Positions 1 to 8,768 are shown, counted from the stretch's first letter. The stretch is 64,000 nt of DNA from Armatimonadota bacterium (GCA_020850315.1 JADZEY010000124.1:1-64000); one strand, 5' to 3'. Numbers and translations are program-made. Notes: generated by a model not told the origin, from the letters alone.

Positions 1-242
1 ATAGTGGGATAAATGCGCAGATAGAGGAGGATAAAGAAGAGTTTATCGGTATCTGATGCCAGGCGATGGGGTCGTCCGGCACCAGCCGAGCGTTGCATCG
101 TGCGTCGTTTCCGGGCAGCAGCGCGGTCTTGTGCCAAGATTTTGCCAAACGTACTGGCCAATTCGTGGAATTGCTTAACGGAGAGTCCCGTTAAGGATCG
201 AAGAATCCGATCGTTGCTTATTGCTCGTTGGATGTTCAGCAT
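1..242 (-). CDS. Transposase N-terminal part, cut by window edge
   Basis: Reading the minus strand from an ATG at 242 gives 80 codons without a stop up to the window edge. The peptide begins MLNIQRAISNDRILRSLTGL and later contains GRPHRL followed by DKLFFILLYLRIYPT. That pattern, a short helical N-terminus, a GRP(R/H)KL turn and a hydrophobic LLYLR-YPT helix, is typical of the helix-turn-helix front end of DDE transposases of the IS5/DDE_4 type. The catalytic domain would lie beyond the left edge, so intactness cannot be judged. The neighbouring gene at 263-937 on the same strand is strongly AT-rich, which fits a mobile or recently acquired segment. No terminal inverted repeat could be identified with confidence on this side. 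Confidence 0.65.
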   Translation of the reverse strand, partial: MLNIQRAISNDRILRSLTGLSVKQFHELASTFGKILAQDRAAARKRRTMQRSAGAGRPHRLASDTDKLFFILLYLRIYPT

Positions 243-262
243 GATTTTCTTGCTAACTTAAC

Positions 263-937
263 CTATTCCTGAATAAGTCTATTGAGATTTTCTATAAACT
301 GTTTACCATTTAGTGTGAGAGAAAAATGATTATCTTTTTCGATTAGCATTTCAAAATCAAGTGCCAATCGTTTATAGCAATTAAAATTCGTTAATCCTGT
401 AAAATATGAGAATATTTCATGGAAAGTTAAGTTGCTTTTTTTGAAATCGTGAAATGGCTTTAGAATTTTGTTTAACCACCTTAAATAGCAAATGGTGTAA
501 TTCTTTGGATTTGGTAGGGCTAATCCTACATTTAAACTTAAACGCTCAACAGTTTTTGAATAAAGTTCTTTGGCAGCACCTAATGAGTATGTGCGAATTA
601 ACACATTATTTTCCTTGCCAAATTTTTCAATTTTGGCTGCTTTTTCTTTAGAGGTTTCACTAGCATAAAGGATGCAATAATTTGTTTCATCAGTAAATTT
701 GACATTGCGATATCTTAATACTTGATTGAAACAATAATCAATCTTATCATTTGTATTTAATACTGTTTCTAACTCAACAATCAATTGTTGTTTTTTGTTG
801 TTTTCTACAACAAAATCCAGCCTCCCAAAATCTGTAGTAATTTCTTGCCCAATCTTTTTCGCGATAGGGAACTGTAAGCACTCTGAAAGGAATGATTGAT
901 TGTTTAAAAGTGTCCATTGAACCAAGCTTTCTTTCAT
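263..937 (-). CDS. Unrecognised protein, PD-(D/E)XK nuclease-like N-terminus
   Basis: A 224-residue protein with no family I can name. Around residues 36-58 it reads FGRLDFVVEN followed by LIVELET. An aspartate on one strand followed about ten residues later by an acidic pair on the next hydrophobic strand is the shape of a PD-(D/E)XK nuclease core, although the usual lysine is replaced (E-L-E-T). The C-terminal 60 residues look like a small winged-helix-type domain. The gene is very AT-rich compared with all genes from 1361 on, and it lies next to a transposase, so horizontal transfer is likely. A stray restriction enzyme or a transposon passenger gene are both possible. No partner methyltransferase is adjacent. 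Confidence 0.6.
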   Translation of the reverse strand: MKESLVQWTLLNNQSFLSECLQFPIAKKIGQEITTDFGRLDFVVENNKKQQLIVELETVLNTNDKIDYCFNQVLRYRNVKFTDETNYCILYASETSKEKAAKIEKFGKENNVLIRTYSLGAAKELYSKTVERLSLNVGLALPNPKNYTICYLRWLNKILKPFHDFKKSNLTFHEIFSYFTGLTNFNCYKRLALDFEMLIEKDNHFSLTLNGKQFIENLNRLIQE

Positions 938-1360
938 CTGTTAAGCTACGTTAGGGATTAAAGTGAAAATCCTTTTTTCAGCGTTGGCATTTCGTGAATA
1001 CGGATAAGATCTCATTTGAACGCCAGCACCTGTGGTATTTGAAATCGTTACTTTTTGCCAAATGATAGCACCCATGTATTACTCTGTGAGCTGTCATGAG
1101 AAAAACGTGTTTTCATTTTCCTTGTTATTCGTGCTTTATTGCCGTTTTTTGATTTTCTCGCAACGATTCACGGAGTAATAATCAAAGTCAATGTTCTCAC
1201 AGAACTTAATATGCTCACGTGCCTTCAGTTTGCGAAAACACTCGTACTGTCATTCGTGTTTACCCCGACCCGTCGGGGCGAAGGCAGGAATCCATAGACC
1301 TGCGAAGCGCATCCATAGGCGGGCTAGTTCGCAAACTTATGTGTGCCGAGTATAGTTTCT
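938..1360. other. Gene-free stretch with broken palindromic repeat remnants
   Basis: I see no convincing gene in these 423 bases. The right half has structure. AGTTTGCGAA at 1227-1236 is matched by its reverse complement at 1328-1337. Between them, on the minus strand, is a string ending GGATTCCTGCCTTCGC, then a short GC palindrome, then GAATGACAG. That arrangement resembles the widespread intergenic element with a GGATTCCTGCCTTCGCAGG-type core, interrupted by extra bases. It may be a degraded REP-like element. Confidence 0.35.
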
Positions 1361-2146
1361 TTACGGAACCACAATGCGCTTGCGGGCAATCAATTTTTTT
1401 TCGGTGCCGGAGCGAACTTCGGCAAAATAATCGCCTGATGTTGCGCGGATACCTTTCGCGTCCAGCATATTCCACTCGTAACGGTAGCTGCCGGACTTTT
1501 GTGGTGCGTCCACAATGGTGGCAACCTGCTGTGCGGATAGGTTGTACACCATCACCGAGACGTGGCCCGGTTCGGGAAGCAGATATTTAATGACCGGCGA
1601 GACATCCTCGGTGATGCCAAGCGCGGTGCCAATATCGTTTAGTGGAACGCTTGCCAGGTTGATGTAGGTGATCCCTTGCGGGTGGATAAAATCCCAATCT
1701 TGCGATTCCCGAATTTCACGCTCCCGTTTTGCGCGGTCGGCTTGGGTTGGCATCCATTGCTGGGGCAGCAGCGCAAGGTTGCGCCGGCGGATTGCGTCGG
1801 GGGTGTTCCGCAAGCTGTCCAGAAACGCACGGAAGGCGGCGGTGTCGCGCCGGAGATCCTGGCGCAGGCGAACAAGCGGGCGAATTGTTTGCTGGAACCA
1901 CCATTGCTCGGTGCTGTCCAGCCCCTGCACGTTGGACCAATCGGGAACCCACAATGTGTCAATGTTCGGGGTTGGAGCCGGCCCGCTGGGGCGGTCGGTG
2001 GTGTCAATCGGCTGGGCATGAAGCATTCCGCTGGCCACCACAACCAGCACTCCAAACAGCAGTAACCGCACAGCAACGTTGCCCACAATGCGGGCTTCCG
2101 TTGCGGCGGCTACTTGCCCCCAAGCCAATGGTCTGGAGATATTCAT
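1361..2146 (-). CDS. Secreted protein with FlgD-type Ig domain
   Basis: A 261-residue protein starting at the ATG at 2146. That ATG overlaps the stop codon of the upstream OstA-like gene by four bases (ATGA), which supports this start over a longer upstream reading and implies translational coupling. Residues 24-44 form a hydrophobic export signal ending in MLHAQ. The middle is charged and helical, with Arg-rich stretches and no recognisable domain. The last 75 residues resemble the FlgD/FlgD-like immunoglobulin fold, with strands around VSVMVYNLSAQQV and YRYEWNMLDAKG and the closing ATSGDYFAEV. In Bacteroidota such a module often ends exported proteins. It is probably periplasmic or surface-located and co-expressed with the OstA-like gene. 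Function is unknown. Confidence 0.75.
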   Translation of the reverse strand: MNISRPLAWGQVAAATEARIVGNVAVRLLLFGVLVVVASGMLHAQPIDTTDRPSGPAPTPNIDTLWVPDWSNVQGLDSTEQWWFQQTIRPLVRLRQDLRRDTAAFRAFLDSLRNTPDAIRRRNLALLPQQWMPTQADRAKREREIRESQDWDFIHPQGITYINLASVPLNDIGTALGITEDVSPVIKYLLPEPGHVSVMVYNLSAQQVATIVDAPQKSGSYRYEWNMLDAKGIRATSGDYFAEVRSGTEKKLIARKRIVVP

Positions 2147-3900
2147 CGGCGCTTTTGTGATGCTTCTTCTGTTGATTGCTTTTCTACTTGTCTTTCTATC
2201 GGCTTGCTGGGAATCACCACGCTGTTGGTTTGTTGTTGCCCCGCATTTTGGGCAATGCCACCCAAACGATCGTAGCGGCGGAATCCTTCCAATCGGTAGC
2301 TGCTTTCTACTCCGGCCACGTTCTGCTCCGGCACAACCTCCCAATCGCTTAGCCGCTGGCCGCCAATCGTCTCCACTTCTGCGGCTTGTCCGGCATCAAA
2401 GGTAATCACCATCGTGTCGCAGACGGCGCGCACTACCCCGTCGGGATGTTCGCGGTCGTAGTTGAAATAGATGCTGGCCGCCTCCCCCTCCGAACGGACT
2501 TCGCGGATGGTGTCCAACCTCACCGTGAACAGCATCCGATTTCCACGCAGTTGATCCAACCGCTGCGGGATTTTCCCTTCGCTGATTGCAAACGCCTCCC
2601 GCCAAACCTCAATCCATTGCAACCTCTGCTCTGCCATGCCGATGGTGATCGTGTCGCCAGTGATCTGCGATTTATCATACCAGATAATCGGATCGGGGAA
2701 TGACACCGCCAGCGAGCCGGCTGCCGTAGCGGCTGCGGTGGTGTCGGGTCGGGGCGCGCCCGTCACCGGGGCCGAAGCGGTGTCGGGCGTTGCACTGTTG
2801 GTTGCACTATCGGAAGAAGCCGCCGAATCCACAACAGCTTGCTTCCGCCCTGACCCCAGCGTGATGAGCTCGCGGTTGTTCAGCAGCCGTGCAATCTGGC
2901 CAACGGCTTGCAATGTGCCGCGCGTCAGCATGACGTTCCCTGTGGCCCGATATTCTTCCTGTTCGCCCCGGTACGCCTCCATCGCCCGCGAGGTAATCAC
3001 CGTGGTGTCGTAGCGGAAGCCGTTGGCCGGAAGGCTATCAGGCGGAAGATTGGTTGTTGCCGAATTGCTTGTTTCGGGGGCGATGCTCACGCTGTCAATT
3101 TTCACCAGTCGTGGGTTCCCTGTGGCAACGGTGTAGTTCCGTTGGGGGAAGGCATGGATGGTGTCGCCAAACATCTGTGTCCGCTGGTAGCGGGCATCCA
3201 CCTTTACGTTCCCGACAGCAAACGATTCCTGGGTGGCGCGCCAGTGGGTGAGGTTGTCGGCATGGATAGTGCCGGAGTCGTTGGTCACAACGACGTTGCC
3301 CCGGAAATCGGCCTTCATCGTCGCCGAGTAGTACTCACCTTCGGCAGCGCGGAGTGTGCTATTGCTGTCGCGCAGGGTGACACCGCCACGGAAGCGTGCA
3401 ATCCGCTGGCTTAGATCGTAGTTCAGCGATGCCGAGGTGATGGTTGCGCCGCTATCCAGCACCGTTACACCGCCGCCGAACTGCGCAACCCGCCGCCCCA
3501 TGTCGTACTCGGCAGTTGCGGATTTGATGGTTGCGCCAGTATCCACAATCGTCACGCCGCCGCTGGCAACGGCCACCTTGCTGATGCCGTTGTACTCCAC
3601 TTGCGTGGCGGTTAGGGTGTTGCCCGGCTGGACGATCCGCACCTTCCCGGTAAGCACCCCTTGCTGCGCCGATTCGTACCAGGTTCCTTTGTCGGCGGTG
3701 ATGGTGGTTGTGCCCTGCAGAATCCTGACGTTTCCCATCAGCGTCCAGACCAACGATGCCCCGCCGGCCCCACTGGTTGCGCGGCTGGAATCTGCCGAGA
3801 AGGTGACCGGTTGCGCAGGGCCAATCGGCTGCGCCAGCAGCCGGGCCGCAGCGCAGAAGAAACAGCAGAAACAGAGAATGATTGATCGGCGGTTCATCAT
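2143..3900 (-). CDS. OstA/LptA-like envelope protein
   Basis: A 585-residue protein starting at paired ATG codons at 3900/3897. The start is set by a signal peptide (MNRRSIILCF to LLAQ) that appears only there. Residues 25-280 contain tandem beta repeats such as GGVTIVDTGATIKSATAEYD and GGVTVLDSGATITSASLNYD. These are characteristic of the LptA/OstA beta-jellyroll, which carries lipopolysaccharide across the periplasm. The protein is far longer than LptA (about 180 residues) but lacks an obvious LptD barrel. That fits the long OstA-like proteins of Bacteroidota. A Ser/Thr/Ala-rich linker (about residues 370-410) separates a second OstA-like part. It is coupled to the downstream FlgD-fold gene by a 4-base overlap. 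A role in outer-membrane lipid transport is inferred from the fold. Confidence 0.8.
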   Translation of the reverse strand: MMNRRSIILCFCCFFCAAARLLAQPIGPAQPVTFSADSSRATSGAGGASLVWTLMGNVRILQGTTTITADKGTWYESAQQGVLTGKVRIVQPGNTLTATQVEYNGISKVAVASGGVTIVDTGATIKSATAEYDMGRRVAQFGGGVTVLDSGATITSASLNYDLSQRIARFRGGVTLRDSNSTLRAAEGEYYSATMKADFRGNVVVTNDSGTIHADNLTHWRATQESFAVGNVKVDARYQRTQMFGDTIHAFPQRNYTVATGNPRLVKIDSVSIAPETSNSATTNLPPDSLPANGFRYDTTVITSRAMEAYRGEQEEYRATGNVMLTRGTLQAVGQIARLLNNRELITLGSGRKQAVVDSAASSDSATNSATPDTASAPVTGAPRPDTTAAATAAGSLAVSFPDPIIWYDKSQITGDTITIGMAEQRLQWIEVWREAFAISEGKIPQRLDQLRGNRMLFTVRLDTIREVRSEGEAASIYFNYDREHPDGVVRAVCDTMVITFDAGQAAEVETIGGQRLSDWEVVPEQNVAGVESSYRLEGFRRYDRLGGIAQNAGQQQTNSVVIPSKPIERQVEKQSTEEASQKRR

Positions 3901-4283
3901 GCAGGAAGTAGATACATCCAAACGCCCACAAAGTATCGCCCCAACGGGAAACCAGCGAATGCAAAATGCAATTTCCCCTTGCTTGGGGCGTTCGCGGCCA
4001 TGCACAAACTGGGAGCCACAAGTCGCAAAAAAAATGGCGTAGCGTGGTGCGCAAACCAAAAGTCTTCCCTAAGTTTGTGCCGCCTACCGATATGATCTAC
4101 ACAAGCCTGCAGCAACGGTGGTGATAGTGTTTGCACACGTGCTGGTTGATGTTGTTCACGCTGCTGCTTTTGCCTTCCTGTTGTCTTCCCTTCGTTCCAA
4201 TCGGGGGGGACGTTGCCTACCTGCATTGCTTACGTTAGCACCCACAATACTTTCCATAACCGTTTTTCAACAAGGAGTGTACA
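3901..4283. other. Divergent intergenic region
   Basis: This region lies between the minus-strand OstA-like gene and the plus-strand lipoprotein gene and should hold both promoters. The only clear signal is an AAGGAG ribosome-binding site at 4272-4277, seven bases before the ATG at 4284. I saw no coding sequence or strong hairpin. Confidence 0.5.
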
Positions 4284-5162
4284 ATGAAGTTCAAGACAGC
4301 GAAATTCCAGCAGCAGTTCCACTGGTGGTTGATGGTGGTGGTGCTAACGCTGGCCACTGCCGCGTGCGAAAAAAAGGAACCGCCACCGAAGGAAGCCGCG
4401 CCCGAGACAGCACAGAAAACAGCGGTACAGCAAGTGGTTACGTTGGCGGTTACGTTGGTGCCGTGTGGTTCTTGTTGCTCGTTAGATCCTGCTGCTTATA
4501 AACCCGAGATTACTGCCTTCCAGGCAATGGATGCTGGAAACAATAAGGTGTTGATAACAGCGGCCACGGCAGGAACTGAGGATTTGCCATGTATTCCCGG
4601 ATCGCCAGCAAAGAAACTGGCACCCGGTGTAGGCCATTACCTTGCAGTGGTAGTTGACGATAAACCGGGTATGGCTACAAGCTATGATCAACAATATGCC
4701 ACGAGAAACTATGAGGGTACCCTCACTACTGGTGCAGCACCGAAGGTTGCACGAGGGTATTTAGTATTTAATCCCGCAGCTAATTATCAGGTTTGTATGA
4801 AATACCCTGGGGCAGCAGTTGCTTATTCCTTTGCGAATGGAGCTTGGACAAAGAACACCGACACACCAATGGTGATTCTCAATCTACCAGAGGACAAGGC
4901 GGCTGGCCCGTATCCCGCTGCAAGCGTCCCCCTTGATTTCGTCCTTAACAACGCCCCATTAGGTGCGAACTACAAACTTCACGTTACCATTCAGGGGCTT
5001 GATACGACGATTGCCGAAGACAAGCCATTCCATATTACAGGATTAGCACCTGGTGAGTACACCGTTACTGTGCAGCTACAGAAGCCAAAAACGGGAGGAG
5101 GTTGGGAGGATGTACCTAGCGAGTTTGCTCACTCCACCCGCACCTTCAGGGTTCGTCAGTAG
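4284..5162 (+). CDS. Predicted lipoprotein, unknown function
   Basis: A 292-residue protein with a strong AAGGAG seven bases upstream of its ATG. The N-terminus has a hydrophobic segment (WWLMVVVLTLATAAC) ending in a lipobox with Cys28, followed by a charged, Pro/Lys-rich tether, so it should be a lipid-anchored envelope protein. A second cysteine cluster (CGSCC) lies near residues 61-65. The last 75 residues look like a beta-sandwich domain, with YKLHVTIQGLDTTI and GLAPGEYTVTVQL resembling transthyretin-like or Ig-like modules of surface proteins. The 3' end overlaps the convergent DUF4062 gene by 17 bases. I do not recognise the family. Confidence 0.8.
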   Translation: MKFKTAKFQQQFHWWLMVVVLTLATAACEKKEPPPKEAAPETAQKTAVQQVVTLAVTLVPCGSCCSLDPAAYKPEITAFQAMDAGNNKVLITAATAGTEDLPCIPGSPAKKLAPGVGHYLAVVVDDKPGMATSYDQQYATRNYEGTLTTGAAPKVARGYLVFNPAANYQVCMKYPGAAVAYSFANGAWTKNTDTPMVILNLPEDKAAGPYPAASVPLDFVLNNAPLGANYKLHVTIQGLDTTIAEDKPFHITGLAPGEYTVTVQLQKPKTGGGWEDVPSEFAHSTRTFRVRQ

Positions 5163-8100
5163 CAACTGGCTGCCTGCCGGGTTGCTGCACCTGTTGCAGC
5201 AGCTCGCGGGTTTCTTCTGTATCGGGGTGGTTGGTGCCAACTGAGGTTTCGTAGATCTGGATGGCATGGCGCAAGTGACGCTCGGCGGCGGCAACGTCGC
5301 CGAGCGTCTGCATAATTACCCCTAATCGGCGTAACGCCATTGCTGTGCGTTGGTGGTTTGCCCCCAAGACTTGTTGGCTGATATGAACTGCACGTTCGGT
5401 GACCGCTTTTGCTTCTTCGGCGCGCCCTTCTTGCATCCGTGCCTCGCTTAATATCAGCAGCGTTGCCACAACATCGCCATGCTGCTCGCCATGCTGTGCG
5501 ATCCGGATATTCAATACCTCCTCCAACATCTCCACGGCCTCCGCATATTTTTTCTGCAGCAGCAACACGTTGGCCAGATTGTGCATGGCGTGAATAATAA
5601 AATGATGCTGCGGCTCTACGATTTCCCGTAAGGTCTGCAGCAACTGCCGGTAGAGTGTCTCGGATTCTTGGTGCTTGTTCATAAAACGGAGTGCCAACGA
5701 TAGATTTAACCCCGATTGCACTGTGTGCAGGTGGCGGTTGCCGAACAACCGCTGGCGCATTGCCAATAGCACGCGGTAGGAGTCCATCGCTTCTTGGTAG
5801 TTCCCTTGTCGAAGCATGACATCGGCAATACCGCTTTGCGCAAGGAGTGAAAGGGAGTGGTGGGGACCGAACGCACGCTGCCAGATAGCCGCCGCACACT
5901 GAAACTCCGACATGGCTTCCTCCAATCGCCCCATATCAAAAAGGACTCGGCCCAAATTGTGGTGAGTATCGGCAGTGTCTGGGGTGTCATCGCCCCCAAT
6001 CCGTGTGTGCAATTCCAGCAGCTTCCGCTGTATCTGCGCGGCCTCCTGCAATCGCCCGCGATAGTGCAAAAGCAATCCAAGATTTCCGTACAGATTAAGG
6101 TCCTGCTGCGTGGTCAGCGTGCTGGCATTCTCGATGGCGGCGCGTAGAAGTTGTTCGGCCTGATCGAAGGCCCCGGAATCCAGCAGGATATTGCTAAGAA
6201 GATCAAGCCCTTCGGTGTGCGGGGGGGCATCGGGATGATTCGGCATTTGCAATGCTTCGCGCGTAACCGCTTCGGCTTCGGCGAACTGGTTGCTTTGGCG
6301 CAAAATCTCCCCAAGTGCCAGCAATGCCTTCTGCAGTTCGGGGTGCTGGTGCAGCCGCGCTAACCGGACGCTTTCGCGGGCAAATTCTTCGGCATCGCTG
6401 CGCCGCCCCATTGCCAGAAAAAACGCCGCAAGCTGGTGCAACACCATCATCGCTTGGTCTGGCTGGTCCGGCTGGATAAGCGCCACCTTAGCGCGGTATG
6501 CTTCCACGGGATTGATGACGGTTTCGATAAATCGCCAGTATTCCAGCAGGTGAAGTTTTTGCTGCTTCCACAATATCCCAAAGATGGAGAGATCGGTCAG
6601 CAACGCATGAAGCTGGTTGGCATCGTCAGCTTTGCGCCACTGCCACGGTTCCTCCTGTAGCCTTCGGGTCCCGATTGGGTGGCTGGCGAAGTATCGCGCA
6701 AGTCGGCGGTGGACCGCACGTTGTTTGGCTACGGTGGGAAGGTATCGCCGCTCCACTGCGGTACGGAGGTAATCGTGGAAGAAGGTGAGAAGGCCGTCGC
6801 GGTTGATAAGGTGGTAGTCCAAGCTGGCTATCAGGCTGGCAAGTTGCAGCCGCGCTCCGTGTGTCATGCTGGCAATCTCCGGCTCGCTTAGGCCATTCCG
6901 CGAACCCCACAGTAGCACCATCATGTTGCGGACCATTCGCTCGCCAAAATCTTGCTCCATTCGTTGCAGCATCCGCTGGAACAGATCGTGGGTGTCGTGG
7001 GCGGAAAGGTACCAATCAATCTGCTGGTCAAGCCGGTCGTGGTGCCCGAACACCCGAAGCTCTTCAAGGAAGGTGCGCAAAAACAGTGGATGCGCGCAGT
7101 GTGGTTCGGACCCGATCCGTTGCAGCTGTCCGGTGTTCAGTGCCTTGTAGGATTCGCCCAGGAACCGAACGATCACTGCTTGGCGTTCATCGGGGCGCAG
7201 CGGTTCAATCTCCATGTGGCTCCAACCTTGTTCCACCAACAGATCGGCAGTGCTTGGATCGGTGGTGGTGGTCACCATCGCCACGCTTGGCGGAAGGTGA
7301 GTCGGGAACCACGCCAGCCCTTGCTTGCCTAAGTGGTTCAGCCCATCCAGCAGGATCACCATCGGCTGGTTGTGGACTGCCGCAAGCCAGTGGGGAAGCG
7401 CTTGGTACAGCTCATCGGCGGTGGTGGGAATCGGGTCGTTAGCCAGCCCGCGCTCGCGAATCTCCATCATCAGATGCCGCACCACTTCCACCTGCTGGTT
7501 CTGCTCGGTCCCGATGCCGACGTAATGCTCCACAACAAACACCTCTGGATGCCGCCGCCGATACTGCTCGGCCCAGTAGGCTATCAATGCCGATTTCCCA
7601 TTGCCCGATGCTGCTGCCACCACCATCCCGTTCGGCTTGCTGGAGGTGAGGCTTGCCAGTGTACTGTTTGCCGATGCAGCATTGCGGCGCGCTTGTTCGG
7701 CAAGGTGGTTCAGCTTGGAAAGGGTTTCTGCGCGGGGGATATAGGCTTGCCGGCGGCTGATGGCGAACGATTCGTGGCGGCGGCGTTCCCGTTGCAGTGG
7801 CGTGGTGGTATCAAGAGCCAGAGGGGACCATTCTTGAATCAGTGCAAGAAGATCGTCGTGGACCATCCGCCCAAGCTCGGACGGGCTGCGGAATCCGCGA
7901 ACGTTTGCGCCAGCATCCACCACCGATTGCTTCAGGGCCGCCACCCGCGCTGCCTCGGCAGGATTTTTGGCCGGAACCGGATCGTGCCCGTTGCTTGCTT
8001 GCCGAAAGTAGAATCGAGCATGGGGATTGGTCATCCCCCCATTGGAAGCACTCTCCGGAGTAATTCCTATTGCCCCGTGGCGGACCTCCATCTCCATAAT

Positions 8101-8445
8101 GCTCATCCCATCTATCACCGCTTCCTCTATCCACGGAAAACGCCGTAGCAATTCCGGGTCTCGATGAATGTCGGTGATGGTGGGCACATATCCGTAGCGG
8201 CTTCCGACAATGCAGATAAACCACGGACGGCAGCGGTCCACTTCCTCCAGACAGCGGCGAACGATGTTCCCGTACAGGCTTTCTTCTTCGGTTAATCCCC
8301 AGCGCAGATCAATCTCGGTAAGGGTGATCCCGCGCTCGCGGCAGATAGCGCGAAGATCGGGGAAGACCTTCTTGATAAGGTAATCCCGCTCGTTCTGTAA
8401 ATCACGAAAAGTGGAGCTGATGAAAACACGAAGCTCGGTACTCAT
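5146..8445 (-). CDS. DUF4062-NTPase-TPR protein (STAND-like)
   Basis: A 1099-residue protein, probably cytoplasmic. Residues 3-120 form a DUF4062 domain, with RVFISSTFRDLQ, EIDLRWGLTEEE and GSRYGYVP. A P-loop NTPase of NACHT/AAA type follows, with Walker A ASGNGKS near residues 278-285 and Walker B MVILLDGLN near 362-370. From about 640 to the end there are tetratricopeptide repeats of the 42-residue kinesin-light-chain type, with recurring LGxxL, Gxxx(H/D)P and EAExxxR positions. The order DUF4062, NTPase, TPR is that of STAND signalling ATPases and of animal nephrocystin-3. In such proteins the repeat region senses and the N-terminus acts. The start at 8445 is preferred because the DUF4062 core begins there. 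A TACTTTTG box lies six bases upstream. A clear paralog is at 41257-44325. The target and biological role are unknown. Confidence 0.85.
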   Translation of the reverse strand: MSTELRVFISSTFRDLQNERDYLIKKVFPDLRAICRERGITLTEIDLRWGLTEEESLYGNIVRRCLEEVDRCRPWFICIVGSRYGYVPTITDIHRDPELLRRFPWIEEAVIDGMSIMEMEVRHGAIGITPESASNGGMTNPHARFYFRQASNGHDPVPAKNPAEAARVAALKQSVVDAGANVRGFRSPSELGRMVHDDLLALIQEWSPLALDTTTPLQRERRRHESFAISRRQAYIPRAETLSKLNHLAEQARRNAASANSTLASLTSSKPNGMVVAAASGNGKSALIAYWAEQYRRRHPEVFVVEHYVGIGTEQNQQVEVVRHLMMEIRERGLANDPIPTTADELYQALPHWLAAVHNQPMVILLDGLNHLGKQGLAWFPTHLPPSVAMVTTTTDPSTADLLVEQGWSHMEIEPLRPDERQAVIVRFLGESYKALNTGQLQRIGSEPHCAHPLFLRTFLEELRVFGHHDRLDQQIDWYLSAHDTHDLFQRMLQRMEQDFGERMVRNMMVLLWGSRNGLSEPEIASMTHGARLQLASLIASLDYHLINRDGLLTFFHDYLRTAVERRYLPTVAKQRAVHRRLARYFASHPIGTRRLQEEPWQWRKADDANQLHALLTDLSIFGILWKQQKLHLLEYWRFIETVINPVEAYRAKVALIQPDQPDQAMMVLHQLAAFFLAMGRRSDAEEFARESVRLARLHQHPELQKALLALGEILRQSNQFAEAEAVTREALQMPNHPDAPPHTEGLDLLSNILLDSGAFDQAEQLLRAAIENASTLTTQQDLNLYGNLGLLLHYRGRLQEAAQIQRKLLELHTRIGGDDTPDTADTHHNLGRVLFDMGRLEEAMSEFQCAAAIWQRAFGPHHSLSLLAQSGIADVMLRQGNYQEAMDSYRVLLAMRQRLFGNRHLHTVQSGLNLSLALRFMNKHQESETLYRQLLQTLREIVEPQHHFIIHAMHNLANVLLLQKKYAEAVEMLEEVLNIRIAQHGEQHGDVVATLLILSEARMQEGRAEEAKAVTERAVHISQQVLGANHQRTAMALRRLGVIMQTLGDVAAAERHLRHAIQIYETSVGTNHPDTEETRELLQQVQQPGRQPVATDEP

Positions 8446-8450
8446 GGCCG

Positions 8451-8458
8451 CAAAAGTA
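8451..8458 (-). promoter_or_regulatory. TACTTTTG promoter-like box close to start codon
   Basis: On the minus strand TACTTTTG fits the Bacteroidota -7 consensus TAnnTTTG. A TTG lies 17 bases further upstream. The box ends six bases before the ATG at 8445, so transcription would begin at or next to the start codon, giving a leaderless or near-leaderless message. This is an inference from the motif only. Confidence 0.35.
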
Positions 8459-8631
8459 GAAAGAAATGTTGCTTGCAATGTTGCGGCACTCCTCTGGTCT
8501 CCTCACGAAGCCGCACACAGTTTCCCCCGGCTTTGGCTCACTCTCCCACTACATGAATCAACTGGAAGCAAGCCCATCACCCGATTGGGGAGGGGCGCGA
8601 CGAAGGGCATTTCCATCTTTTCTACAAAAAC

Positions 8632-8639
8632 TACTTTTG
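8632..8639 (+). promoter_or_regulatory. TACTTTTG box upstream of tRNA-Pro
   Basis: TACTTTTG matches TAnnTTTG and lies 45 bases before the first base of the tRNA. That distance is suitable for a short precursor leader. No good TTTG -33 element sits at the expected spacing. Confidence 0.35.
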
Positions 8640-8684
8640 TTTACTTGTTCACGCCGTGCCGATTGCCGACATTTGCAGCCCGTT

Positions 8685-8758
8685 CGGGGAGTAGCGTAGC
8701 CCGGTATCGCGTCTGCTTTGGGAGCAGAAGGTCGTCGGTTCAAATCCGGCCTCCCCGA
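8685..8758 (+). tRNA. tRNA-Pro (anticodon TGG)
   Basis: A 74-base cloverleaf. The acceptor stem CGGGGAG (8685-8691) pairs with CTCCCCG (8751-8757) and is followed by discriminator A. The anticodon stem TCTGC/GCAGA encloses the loop TTTGGGA with anticodon TGG. The T arm is GTCGG-TTCAAAT-CCGGC. The C1-G72 pair is the usual bacterial tRNA-Pro identity feature. The CCA end is not encoded. A strong terminator follows directly, so it is a single-tRNA unit. Confidence 0.95.
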
Positions 8759-8768
8759 CAAAAAGAAC

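Noticed and set aside
7333..8148. 271-codon open frame on the plus strand
   Set aside because: It is the mirror of the DUF4062 and NTPase coding region, with no domain and unnatural composition.
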